A DNA stretch of 64,000 nucleotides from Lethocerus indicus (taxonomy: Eukaryota > Arthropoda > Insecta > Hemiptera > Belostomatidae). The stretch spans positions 25,348,161 through 25,412,160 of the forward strand of contig JACDQD010000009.1 of assembly GCA_019843655.1 (NCBI GenBank), given 5' to 3'. Every line of letters starts with the position of its first letter. Position 1 is the stretch's first letter. Positions 10,801 through 18,055 of this stretch are shown here, one piece after another. Made by a program: the position numbers and the translations under genes. Below the pieces are notes generated by a model. That model saw nothing but the letters and a program-made list of their open reading frames with translations. It was not told the DNA's origin and did no database searches.

Positions 10801-11370
10801 CGTGGCGCGCTACTGAAGACGGCGAACGGCCGCTAAAACCGGTCCGGCGAACCGCGCCGCGGCGCCGAGAGAGGAGACCGGAAACACACGACGAGCCTTA
10901 TTCTTAAACGCTTTAATTCTATTTTTCGGTGGAGGGATTTTTCACGGATATACCGGGGTGTCGCACGAACAATTTTGAACACGCTCGATTCGAATTATAA
11001 CCGTTATTAATATTGTTTTTTTTTACGGTTCCTACTATTTGTAATACTGACGGGATTATATCCGATTTTACAGATGAAGAAAAGGACGATGGAGCGGAAG
11101 AACAGTCGGACGACGGAAAAGAACGGTATTTTGAGTCCGCTGTCAAACGGGCTGAAGAACGAAGGAGGAGGAGGAGGAGGAGGAGGAGGAGGAGGAGGAG
11201 CGAAAGGGGAATTCGACGATTTGATATCGGCGCTGAGGACGGGCGACGTCTTCGGCGAGGACATCGCCAAAATAAAGAGGAGCAGGAAATCGAGAATAAA
11301 TTCGCCGCCGAGGAGGAATTCCCTGAACAGGGAGGACAGCAGAGAGCGAGTACTGACGCACAGACAGTGA
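1672..11370 (+). CDS. DAAM: DAAM formin gene, 3' part (14 exons, spliced, partial at 5' end)
   Basis: DAAM (Dishevelled-associated activator of morphogenesis) is a Diaphanous-related formin. It nucleates and elongates unbranched actin downstream of Rho and Wnt/planar polarity signals in the cytoplasm. The 14 exons join, after allowing for one missing base in each of two exons, into about 847 residues. That fits the C-terminal ~850 of the ~1,080 residues usual for DAAM. In order: the end of the FH3/DID region (residues 1-180), coiled coil (180-286), proline-rich FH1 (~300-355), FH2 (~357-735), and the DAD with a basic tail (~794-830). Diagnostic stretches are [12 protein letters not shown] at the FH2 start, [18 protein letters not shown], and [16 protein letters not shown] in the DAD. 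These match DAAM better than Dia or FMNL. The N-terminal GTPase-binding region must lie upstream of the window. The gene converges on Vsx. Confidence 0.95.
2028..2094 (+). CDS. DAAM: DAAM exon: FH3 region
   Basis: A short 67-bp exon completing the split Arg codon, then [13 protein letters not shown] and ELARKYEK, typical of the DAAM FH3 end. The acceptor is TTTCGACAG, the donor GTGATT, and the exon ends in phase 0. Confidence 0.92.
2179..2296 (+). CDS. DAAM: DAAM exon: FH3 region
   Basis: Encodes [19 protein letters not shown] followed by [14 protein letters not shown]. This matches the DAAM segment ending in the HCL helix. The acceptor is TTGCGCAG, the donor is the canonical GTAAGT at 2297, and the exon ends in phase 1. 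Confidence 0.92.
2461..2593 (+). CDS. DAAM: DAAM exon: end of FH3 region
   Basis: Encodes [18 protein letters not shown] and then a variable linker to [18 protein letters not shown] is a DAAM signature. The acceptor is TGTCCTAG at 2460, the donor GTAAGT at 2594, and the exon ends in phase 2. Confidence 0.92.
2831..2957 (+). CDS. DAAM: DAAM exon: coiled coil
   Basis: Encodes a Glu/Lys-rich helix ([20 protein letters not shown] onward, ending MRTQEK) that forms the coiled coil between FH3 and FH1. The acceptor is ATATTTACAG, the donor GTGAAG, and the exon ends in phase 0. Confidence 0.9.
3770..3967 (+). CDS. DAAM: DAAM exon: coiled coil
   Basis: 198 bp in phase 0 at both ends. It continues the heptad-rich coiled coil ([20 protein letters not shown] ... 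[19 protein letters not shown]) and ends in an SLPDDAK linker. The acceptor is GATCGCAG and the donor GTACGC. The adjoining introns (812 and 1,255 bp) are the first with clear extra content. Confidence 0.9.
4047..4355. mobile_element. Foldback (hairpin) element copy 1, in DAAM intron
   Basis: The left arm GTAGGTTCGCGATGTTTCTG...GCTCGCCATCTTCAGTAGCG is the inverse of the right arm CTACTGAAGATGGCGAGCGG...AAACATCACGAACCTA. A one-sided tail follows that includes ACCCCTCGCGGACCACAAAA and ends GGGTATATTAAA. There is no coding capacity. It is the cleanest member of a family with at least 14 copies or fragments in this window. Confidence 0.8.
4423..5186. mobile_element. Mariner-like MITE, in DAAM intron
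   Basis: The left end, GCCGCAACTAAGTCA followed by GGCGTTGTACATATTTTTAA, is roughly the inverse of the right end, AAAATATGTACAACGCC then ATTCCGCAATTAATTAGTTG. GGCAACTAAGTAATTGCGGA is the type of terminal repeat found on insect mariner elements (known family feature). About 760 bp, with no transposase ORF. Confidence 0.6.
5223..5581 (+). CDS. DAAM: DAAM exon: FH1 and start of FH2 (frameshifted)
   Basis: The exon enters in phase 0 as [20 protein letters not shown] and leaves in the frame of [18 protein letters not shown], which begins the FH2 domain. These frames differ by one base, so the exon as written is not translatable. Adding one C to the CCCC run near 5,418 gives [11 protein letters not shown], exactly the DAAM junction. 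The proline-rich FH1 between (5,270-5,420) is most proline-dense in different frames in turn, so further bases may be missing. Composition is extreme, with repeated CCGCCG. The acceptor is TGTTTTAG; the donor is GTGAGT at 5582. Confidence 0.9.
5612..6525 (+). mobile_element. Truncated piggyBac-like element, in DAAM intron
   Basis: About 914 bp between TTAA (5608-5611) and a decayed TTGA (6526-6529), with facing CCCTTAACG/CGTTAAGGG ends. This is the piggyBac pattern of TTAA duplication with CCC...GGG termini. It contains the transposase remnant at 5,862-6,480. The core with the catalytic Asp residues is absent. Confidence 0.7.
5862..6480 (+). pseudogene. piggyBac transposase remnant, N-terminal part
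   Basis: From the ATG at 5864 the frame reads [19 protein letters not shown], an acidic Ser/Asp-rich stretch, then [11 protein letters not shown]. After stops and frame changes it continues as [20 protein letters not shown], then [17 protein letters not shown] and a decayed segment. Acidic N-terminus, then ...[21 protein letters not shown], is the recognised order in piggyBac-derived transposases. Everything after the first third of the DDE domain is missing, so it is not functional. Confidence 0.7.
6591..6727 (+). CDS. DAAM: DAAM exon: FH2
   Basis: Encodes [18 protein letters not shown], then [19 protein letters not shown], part of the FH2 actin-binding core (knob/linker side). The acceptor is TTTTTCAG, the donor GTAAGT at 6728, and the exon ends in phase 2. 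Confidence 0.94.
6845..7006 (+). CDS. DAAM: DAAM exon: FH2
   Basis: Encodes [35 protein letters not shown] and [10 protein letters not shown], with close DAAM FH2 identity. The acceptor is CGTTCAAG (weaker) and the donor is GTCAGT, a non-optimal but valid GT site. The exon ends in phase 2, matching the next exon. Confidence 0.9.
7028..7827. mobile_element. piggyBac-like non-autonomous element, in DAAM intron
   Basis: The left end TTAACCCTTTTTTTGG and right end GAGTGCAAAGGGTTGA (inverse TCAACCCTTTGCACTC) face each other. The right end resembles the termini at 41 and 276. Inside, a segment with AGTAATAACAATTAGAAATT (near 7,160) recurs diverged at about 7,578. A short ORF near the right end reads [15 protein letters not shown], reminiscent of piggyBac N-termini. 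It fills most of the 860-bp intron. Confidence 0.5.
7867..8169 (+). CDS. DAAM: DAAM exon: FH2 core (frameshifted)
   Basis: Starts [17 protein letters not shown] and includes [20 protein letters not shown], the most conserved FH2 motif. At about 8,078-8,080 the frame must move by one missing base: GFRL then [12 protein letters not shown] and [14 protein letters not shown], all in the alternative frame. Without correction the reading frame ends at 8,149. The acceptor is CGTTCAG at 7866. The donor is GTAGTC at 8170, in phase 0 after the correction. Confidence 0.9.
8259..8320 (+). CDS. DAAM: DAAM exon: FH2
   Basis: A 62-bp exon, [20 protein letters not shown]. It corresponds to the DAAM segment following the conserved LLHYL helix. 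The acceptor is GTTTTTCAG, the donor GTGAGC at 8321, and the exon ends in phase 2. Confidence 0.9.
8522..8846. mobile_element. Foldback (hairpin) element copy 2, in DAAM intron
   Basis: Has the same arms as the 4,047 copy: GTAGGTTCGCTGTGTCTCC, GCCGTCTTCAGTAGCGCC and the inverse GCGCTACTGAAGACGGCGAG. The one-sided tail ends GGGCGTATTAAATT. It carries the ACGGCG form instead of ATGGCG in its core. Confidence 0.75.
9144..9336 (+). CDS. DAAM: DAAM exon: FH2 C-terminal helices
   Basis: Encodes [20 protein letters not shown], then [18 protein letters not shown] and [14 protein letters not shown]. This is the FH2 post-domain helix region. The acceptor is GATATTTCAG, the donor GTAAGG at 9337, and the exon ends in phase 0. 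Confidence 0.93.
9476..9646 (+). CDS. DAAM: DAAM exon: FH2 end, spliced by a GC donor
   Basis: Encodes [31 protein letters not shown] and a basic/acidic helix ending KRAKQEAE, the end of FH2. The acceptor is GGTTTTCCAG. The donor is GAG|GCAAGT at 9647, the strong form of the minor GC-AG class. The frame fits exon 14 exactly. If the intron were retained, the protein would end after six more codons (ASSSSV, stop). Confidence 0.88.
10727..10894. mobile_element. Foldback (hairpin) element copy 3, short, in DAAM intron
   Basis: Compact hairpin: TTCGCCGTCTTCGGTAGCGC faces GCGCTACTGAAGACGGCGAA, with flanking GTCTC/GAGAGGAGAC arms. It lies inside the GC-AG intron (9,647-11,073). The rest of that intron is AT-rich, with a short (TA)n at 10,171-10,188 and nothing else recognised. 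Confidence 0.7.
11074..11370 (+). CDS. DAAM: DAAM last exon: DAD and basic tail
   Basis: Encodes [18 protein letters not shown], a run of 12 Gly from a GGA microsatellite (11,165-11,200), the DAD core [16 protein letters not shown], and the basic tail KIKRSRKSR ... LTHRQ, stop at 11,368-11,370. The DAD binds the FH3/DID region to keep the formin inactive until Rho binds. The tail ending in [11 protein letters not shown] and RQ resembles arthropod DAAM. The Gly run is probably length-variable. Confidence 0.95.
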   Translation: MKKRTMERKNSRTTEKNGILSPLSNGLKNEGGGGGGGGGGGGAKGEFDDLISALRTGDVFGEDIAKIKRSRKSRINSPPRRNSLNREDSRERVLTHRQ

Positions 11371-12607
11371 ACTAATCGTTCTATTAACAACAGGATAATT
11401 ATCACTATCAACCAATCCCCGAAACCCCCAATTTGCGGCTTTTATTACTTTGTCCTGTACAATTTTATTATTTACAAATTTCCCCCCCCCTACGCCGTAT
11501 CCGTATCGGTGTAGGCCGTCCAAACCGTTTTAACGAAATTATTTTATTAGATTTATCCCGGGCGAATTAGATTTCGATGTGGCCGAAATATTATCCGATT
11601 ATTTATTATTCTATATTGGAGACGCTCTGAATGGGGATTATTCTAGAGAATATTTTCTACGGCTGGACTGAACAACGCCCATGTTATTATCGGACATCGT
11701 ACTTGCAGATTTCCCGTTATGAAACAAACGCTTGAATAAAAAATTTCGATTCGATCGGTTAGAATTTCGATCCATTTTACGACGATAGCGACCCACGACT
11801 GAATTTTTAAAATTAGAATTGAGAATAAAAAAAAAAAATAAATTTATCCAACGTACAGAAGACTGTTACCGGTTTAAATCGCGACTGTTACTTTAAATTT
11901 CGAATCGCACCACTCTCAACTCGATTTCCGTTATTAGATTTAGGGGACCAAAAAAAAAAAAAAATAAAACGCGCGAATCTAGTCTGAAATATATCGACTT
12001 ATTTTCTGGTAACGAAAAAAAAAAAATAAATGAATCGGATCTTTTCAGAAAAATCGTTCTCTCATTTTATCAGAGTAAAAATTAAAAAAATCGTCGGAAA
12101 TTAACATCCCGGTATAAACATTGTAATACGGTTAAAAAAAATACGAGTTTGTAGAATTTTATGCGTATAAGATGTATAATGTAAAGTTATTTATTTATAT
12201 ATATAAAATAGTTAAGTAAGCGGTTTCGTAAGGGCCTAAGAATGAATCTTTTTTCCCCAGAGCCAGAAAAGTTTTCTTCGATTTTTTTCAAACAACTGAA
12301 TTTAAAAACCCTCTTCGGCTCTTCGCCGCTCCGACTGTGCCAGTTGTATTAACGAAGAAAAAATTTTTTTATAAAATCGTCAATTTTCAACAATTCTGAC
12401 CGTTTCACTTAAGTCTGCGCCGAAGGAGAGATATCGATTTGAATATTTGATAAAAAAAAAAAAAATTGTTATACCAGGGATCGCTGTTAGGAACCAACTG
12501 AAATTGTCAATTTATAGATTATTTTTAAATAAATTATTTCGACCCCCAACCCCCTTTGGCGGTCTTTTGGCTACAATAGCATTGTACTCTACAACGTTAC
12601 GTCTGTT
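11371..12607 (+). other. DAAM 3' UTR and downstream AT-rich sequence
   Basis: No coding signal. AATAAA occurs at 11,735-11,740, 11,824-11,829 and 12,025-12,030, so the UTR probably ends within the first few hundred bases, but the site cannot be chosen by eye. Several A8-A13 tracts follow. Confidence 0.45.
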
Positions 12608-12934
12608 GTAGGTTCGTGATGTTTCCGTCTCCTCCTCTCTCGCTGCCGGTTTGGTCTTTTGCTAGACCGGTTTGCGCTCGCCGTCTTCAGTAGCGCCCCG
12701 TGTCACTGTCGGCACTTTGGACGTTTTCTGGACATCCCCACTGGCCCCACTGTCACTTACACGAAATCCAAAGTGCTAACAGAGTGACTACTGACACAGG
12801 GCGCTACTGAAGATGGCGAGCGGCCGAAAAACCGGTCTAGCAAAAGACCGAACCGGCAGCGAGAGAGGAGACAGAAACATCACGAACCTACAGAGTATAT
12901 TCCACAACCCCTCGCAGACCACAAAACAAATTAA
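12608..12934. mobile_element. Foldback (hairpin) element copy 4 with 11-bp target-site duplication
   Basis: Full hairpin: GTAGGTTCGTGATGTTTCCG to its inverse AAACATCACGAACCTAC, plus the one-sided tail CCCTCGCAGACCACAAAAC. TTACGTCTGTT lies directly before (12,597-12,607) and after (12,935-12,945). An 11-bp duplication is longer than the 2-8 bp of mariner, piggyBac and hAT and fits Mutator-like elements (established knowledge). This family assignment is an inference from one copy. Confidence 0.7.
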
Positions 12935-14000
12935 TTACGTCTGTTATTAACGGCAGTAGTCGTACGTTTTAATTGTCAATTTTTATTCTCTTCTAGCGGC
13001 AAGCTTCTCGTTGAATAAGTGTTGCAGATATTTAAACTTGTATTTCGTCATATATTCGTCATGAGCTCGATGTCGATTTCGTCTGCGTTTCAATTGAAAA
13101 TAGGTTCCCTTCCGATACGTCGTACGATTACATATTTTAATTTCGCTAATTATTCTTCCCCAGTTTCGGTTTCGCGTAGAATTTGTATCGAAACGCAATT
13201 ATTAAAAACCGTAGTCAATGTGCTATAAATATATATATATATAAATATAAAACATAGCTCTTCTAGACTAGACTTTGTCTGTAAACCGTACGGTTTACGG
13301 CGTGAAATTTGTCCGTCGGCAAATTTCGACTGGCATAAAGAGTTGTATCCGATTTTTGTAAATTTTTTTACTACTCGGCCGAAAGGTTCTGCCCGGTTCT
13401 GGACCGGAATCCGTTTTGTAATTTTGTACATATCCAGTTTTGTATTAGGTAATTTGTATCTGTTATAAATTAGAGAAGTATATAAATATTATATACACAT
13501 ATGTGTACATTTTATTAAATAAATATATGTGTTTGTTTATTACGTTTCTAATTTCGATCCTTCCTTATCAATTGACAGTTGATCAACTCCAGTACTTGAC
13601 AGAAGAAAAAATTATCACTAAAAAATATACTTTTTTTTCCCGAATAAAAAATTATTCGTTACGTTTATTTATCTGTTACACTGAGTGCTATAGACATATA
13701 CAATTGTCCGCATTAATATGTATATAAATATAAACTACTCAGCATGACAGTGACTTTCGTGTAAAATTAACATAGTTTATTTCAAGTTTTGATACAATTT
13801 CGATGAATGATCTGAAATGGTATGAACGCATTGCTTCAATTTCTCATAGAATTAATAATTAATATCAATCTGAATTATCTTTATATTTATGAATAGAATT
13901 ATTTATATATATATACTATATATAGACTATATACTTTTTCTTTTGCTTTAAATTATAAATAAATCTATTTACTTTTTAAGATTTACGAGAGTCGGATCGC

Positions 14001-14068
14001 CCGCTATCTAGCGGCGGATCGGAGAACTAAATCATACGACCGGTTCAGTGTACGCCCGCTAGATGGCG
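14001..14068. promoter_or_regulatory. Pair of CTCF-like motifs in inverted orientation
   Basis: CCGCTAGATGGCG (14,056-14,068) differs at one base from the conserved CTCF core CCASYAGRKGGCR. CCGCTATCTAGCGG (14,001-14,014) read on the minus strand is a weaker match in the opposite direction. The motif is known from vertebrates and insects. Binding is only an inference, and the sequence could equally be the end of a short inverted-repeat element. Confidence 0.25.
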
Positions 14069-14829
14069 TTGGGCGGTCGATTACAGAACCAGATTTATCA
14101 CAATGTATCCCCCAGAGTGTAGGGATAAATTTGAATTTATTCATCGGTAATGAGATAAGAGATAATAAATAAATAAATACAAAAAATACGGATAAATCTA
14201 TATTTGTTCGAGCCGAATACATTTAAATTTTCTTATGATCCACTCTCTTGTAGAGGACGAATTGCTGGTTCAGTGTACGGGTCTGTGAACAAATTCAAAT
14301 TTCAATTTAATAAATTAATAAATTTAATAAATTAATAAATTTTCGTAATATTTTCGTGAAATTGATATCGAGGGGGGGAGAGAGAGAAAAACCTCCTGAA
14401 AGAAATAATTTCATTAAATAAATTCTGCAGGGTCCAATTTAATTGCTGTACATTAAATTCCACGGCGGGATATTTAAATTTAATTCCAGTATATATATTA
14501 AAAAAAAAAATCAATTTAATTTTCTGTCGCCAGTACGAAATTTTCCTTTTTATCCCTCGCCCTCATTACGCCCCCAATCAATTTTATTAGACGGTAAATT
14601 TATTTTTATTTTTATTCGAATTCAATTTACGAAATATAGTCCGATAACGGGTCAAGGTCAGGTGATAAGAAAAATATCGTTTTGGGGCGAAATTTCGGTA
14701 CAGAAATTCAGGTATTCGGATATATTTTTAGTGTGTAGTAAAACCGAATTTTCTTCCCCCCACCAATATCCTTTTTATTTATCAATAAATAAATATATAT
14801 ATTTATATATACCTGGTTGTATATTAATT

Positions 14830-15032
14830 TCCAGTGGGATTTAATTTCTTCGATTGGTACAGCGGTCATTCCGCTCCTGTACAATTTCCTGGCGTTGGCG
14901 TACGCGGTACAAAGAGTACATGACGATATCGGCCTTATCTGTAATCGATTAAATTACATAATAATCGGTATAATTTCAGGGGCGGGGAAATTTAACCGAA
15001 TTTCCAGTCGAAAATATCGGTTTTGTCGATAA
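14830..15032 (+). other. Weak ORF with hydrophobic segment, possible exon
   Basis: After TTAATTTCCAG the frame reads WDLISSIGTAVIPLLYNFLA and then LAYAVQRVHDDIGLICNRLN, one likely membrane helix followed by a polar amphipathic stretch. The composition looks more protein-like than neighbouring AT-rich ORFs. A GTAATC at about 14,939 could be a donor. It might be an exon of a multi-pass protein such as a chemoreceptor, but no family signature is certain. Confidence 0.2.
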
Positions 15033-15469
15033 AAACCCCAATTGAATGCTACTGAAGACTGGAAGTCTTATCCGGCGGGTTGTTCCGGCAATCACTTTCT
15101 TCCTGGAACTTTTCCAGATTCTAAGAAAAGTTCCAAAACACAATTGAATTAAAAAAAAAAAAAAAAAAACTCTATCTCGGTATGAATTAGGTAACACTTT
15201 CGGTAACGAAAGTTCGCTAAAATTAAATAAATTTGTAATAATTTGACAGAATTTAAATTCTGATGAAATTCTCTCTCCGAATGAAAATCAATTACCGTCC
15301 CTGTAAACTGTACAGAAAATGTATAAATATTAGCCCGATATTTGGCAAACTGTAAACTGTATTCTGGCTACAAATGTACGAAAAATAATGTATTTTTAAT
15401 TTTTTTTTTTAAATTGCCGAGAGTTTGGAATTAATTGAAAAAAAAAATTTCGGGGAGAACAGAAACACG

Positions 15470-16320
15470 CGAAGCCGCAAAAAAAAGGTACGTTGAACAT
15501 CCAAAGCGCCAAAAGTGACTGATACAGCGCTACTGAAGATGGCGGAGAGCGGCCGAAAAACCGGTCTGGCGAAAGGCCAAACAGGCGAGAGAGGAGAACA
15601 GAAACACGCGAAGCCGCAAAAAAAAGGTACGTTGAACATCCAAAGCGCCCAAAAAGTGACTGATACAGCGCTACTGAAGATGGCGGAGAGCGGCCGAAAA
15701 ACCGGTCTGGCGAAAGGCCAAACAGGCGAGACAGGAGAACGGAAACGCGCGAAGCCGCAAAACAGGTACGTTGAACGTCCAAAGCGCCAAAAGTGACTGA
15801 CACAGCGCTACTGAAGATGGCGGAGAGCGGCCGAAAAACCGGTCTGGCGAAAGGCCAAACAGGCGAGAGAGGAGAACAGAAACACGCGAAGCCACAAAAA
15901 GGTATGTTGAACGTCCAAAGCGCCAAAAGTGACTGATACAGCGCTACTGAAGATGGCGGAGAGCGGCCGAAAAACCGGTCTGGCGAAAGGCCAGACAGGC
16001 GAGACAGGAGAACAGAAACACGCGAAGCCGCAAAAAAAGGTACGTTGAACATCCAAAGCGCCAAAAGTGACTGATACAGCGCTACTGAAGATGGCGGAGA
16101 GCGGCCGAAAAACCGGTCTGGCGAAAGGCCAGACCGGCAAGAGAGGAGAACAGAAACACGCGAAGCCATAAAAAGGTATGTTGAACGTCCAAAGCGCCAA
16201 AAGTGACTGATACAGCGCTACTGAAGATGGCGGAGAGCGGCGAAAAACCGGTCTGGCTACGTTGAAGCGCCAAAAGTGACTGATACGCTACTGAAGATGG
16301 CGAGCGGCCGCGAAGCCTTT
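15470..16320. repeat. Tandem array (~137 bp x 6-7) derived from one arm of the foldback element
   Basis: Each unit holds CGTTGAACATCCAAAGCGCC, then CTACTGAAGATGGCGGAGAG, CGGCCGAAAAACCGGTCTGG and AACACGCGAAGCCGCAAAA. Unit starts (at AGCGCT) are about 15,526, 15,667, 15,804, 15,940, 16,078 and 16,214, then a shortened final unit. Spacing is 136-141 bp. The opposite arm of the hairpin is missing. Long minus-strand ORFs here (up to 257 codons) are repeat by-products. Confidence 0.85.
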
Positions 16321-16401
16321 TTTTTTGGTGGATTCAAAGAGTAGAGAAGAGAATTTGTTTCGACAATATCATTTTCAGTGAAAATAACGCCCGTTTCTCA
16401 C

Positions 16402-16543
16402 CCATCAGTTGCGCCAACAGGATAGATCTACCGGTTTTGAATTTGGCCCAGAACTGATAGTGTCGCCTCAGTTCCTCCATACAGTCTTCAATATCGTTTT
16501 CCAGTTGCGCCAAAATGTCACAATTCGTTGATTTATCGGTCAT
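16402..16543 (-). CDS. Putative first exon of an unknown protein
   Basis: From ATG at 16,543 the minus strand reads MTDKSTNCDILAQLENDIED, then CMEELRRHYQFWAKFKTGRS and ILLAQLMG, followed by a good donor (ATGG|GTGAGA). The composition is protein-like and amphipathic, unlike its surroundings, and could form a helix or coiled coil. I do not recognise a family, and no matching second exon was found toward lower coordinates. The plus strand of the same bases is also open, which lowers confidence. Confidence 0.3.
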
Positions 16544-16756
16544 TTTTTGGCCGTCACAATTTCAATTTCGAATATTCCAAAGAGTTCGGCGAGTTTTTTT
16601 TTTTCCCCCCGTTTGACCGAAACGAACAGCTGACAAATTTTAAATTTTTCCAGACGTCTCCGGATTTATTATATCCTTCGTCTTCCGACTCTAAAAAAAG
16701 ATACTTTAATTATTAATCTACTATAGATATATTCACCGATATTATCTACAACTCTA

Positions 16757-16810
16757 CGGCCAATTTTCCGGCCAATTTTCCGGCCAATTTTCCGGCCAAT
16801 TTTCCGGCAA
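16757..16810. repeat. 12-bp tandem repeat
   Basis: GGCCAATTTTCC repeated four to five times with a degenerate last copy. Twelve bases is a multiple of three, so the minus strand reads KIGR repeats, which are not evidence for a gene. Confidence 0.85.
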
Positions 16811-17147
16811 ATTTTCGATTCTCCCCCCCCTCTCTCTCCTGTGAAAAAATTCCTCAATACCAAAATACTCCTTATCAAATTGCCGATTACTTTTTGAGTA
16901 CCAATACTCATTTTTTTTTTCGCCTTTCATCGAAAAAATAATTGTTGCGAGTATAAAATTTGTCCGGATAAAGTCACCCCCGATGAGGGTACTTTAGTGG
17001 TTTTATCCCGATTAGAGAAAATCACTAGGCACTTGAGGAGCGAGGATTTTATTTATCAGTCATTTTAATAGATTATTTATTTATTCTGGTACCGGTCAGT
17101 AATTGCGGGGGGGGGTCAATTAAGGATAAGAACTTAAGAACTTAGTT

Positions 17148-17333
17148 TTGACGGCGATCTCCGTACAGGAGATATTAAGTCGGATTTTTTTCGCGCTGAG
17201 TTTGAGAGTCGAAAAATTGACGTTTCAAGTAGACACTTTCGAGCACTTTTCGGCGGAAAAACCCGTCTACACGATTTCCCATTCAAATATCCTGTCGTTT
17301 ACCTTAATTATTTTCAATTTATTGGTAAATTGA
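17148..17333 (+). other. Weak ORF ending at a duplicated segment
   Basis: The frame reads AISVQEILSRIFFALSLRVE, then KLTFQVDTFEHFSAEKPVYT and SFTLIIFNLLVN, stop. The order of a polar helix, aromatic-rich segment and hydrophobic C-terminus loosely recalls the end of insect gustatory receptors, but the diagnostic C-terminal TY-x3-Q is absent. A possible acceptor (AACTTAG) precedes it at about 17,143. A chance ORF remains likely. Confidence 0.18.
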
Positions 17334-18055
17334 GGAACACGAGGAACTCTCGAAGGAGCCGAAGAAATGACGGTACTGCCGCTCCTGCTGGCCCTTACTC
17401 TCTTAGGTCTTAAGGGATTGGAACGAAAGGGGATAATTTGTGGAACTGAAGGATTTATACCGTGGGGTAAGCCCGATTTTTCGTCGGGACTTTCAGGTCA
17501 TCGTCGATTATATCCTGTCAGGGACAATTTTTTCCCTAAGGATCCTAGTCCTCAGGGGCGCCAAATAGGTTTCAGTTGGCGGTTCTATATTAATCGATTT
17601 CTTTGATAATTTCGATCTATAGTGCAGTGTGCAGTTTGAGCAAACCAAGACAAGAAATTAAAAGACTTTTCCGGCAACAGGACTATTTATTGGTAAATTG
17701 AGGAACACGAGGAACTCTCGAAGGAGCCGAAGAAATGACGGTACTGCCGCTCCTGCTGGCCCGTACCCACTTAGGTCTTGAGGGATTGGAACGAAAGGGG
17801 ATAATTTGTGGAACGGAAGGATTTATACCGTGGGGTAAGCCCGATTTTTCGTCGGGACTTTCAGGTCATCGCCGATTATATCCTGTCAGGGACAATTTTT
17901 TCCCTAAGGATCGGAGTCCTCAGGGCCCCAAATAGGTTTCAGTTGGCGGTTCTATATTAATCAATTTCTTCGATAATTTCGATCTATAGTGCAGTGTTCG
18001 GGTTGAGGAAAAAAGGAGACGACAAATTTAAAAGACTTTTCCGGCAACAGGACTC
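17317..18055. repeat. Two tandem copies of a ~368-bp segment
   Basis: TTATTGGTAAATTGAGGAAC and the sequence that follows appear at about 17,318 and 17,687. Both copies end AAAAGACTTTTCCGGCAACA. Inside each is GACGGTACTGCCGCTCCTGC, a motif that recurs at 35,430 (inverse), 37,890 and 43,800. The unit therefore belongs to a dispersed repeat family of unknown class. Confidence 0.8.

Larger units (their letters stand above)
12946..15469. other. AT-rich intergenic sequence between DAAM and Vsx
   Basis: Mostly A/T runs and short (TA)n. No convincing exon apart from the weak ORF at 14,830-15,032. The only compact GC-containing signal is the inverted motif pair at 14,001-14,068. The direction of the two flanking genes makes this an intergenic, tail-to-tail region. 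Confidence 0.5.

Noticed and set aside
1672..11370. DAAM as a processed or dead pseudogene because of frameshifts
   Set aside because: Introns with good splice sites and strong conservation in all 14 exons; both breaks are single missing bases in hard-to-sequence contexts.
11007..11523. Minus-strand proline/serine ORFs over the DAAM last exon
   Set aside because: Antisense of the GGA repeat and DAD exon.
15396..16169. 257-codon minus-strand ORF
   Set aside because: It runs through the 137-bp tandem array; its repeating SVLLSRLSGLSPDRFF is the complement of the repeat, with no start context or family.
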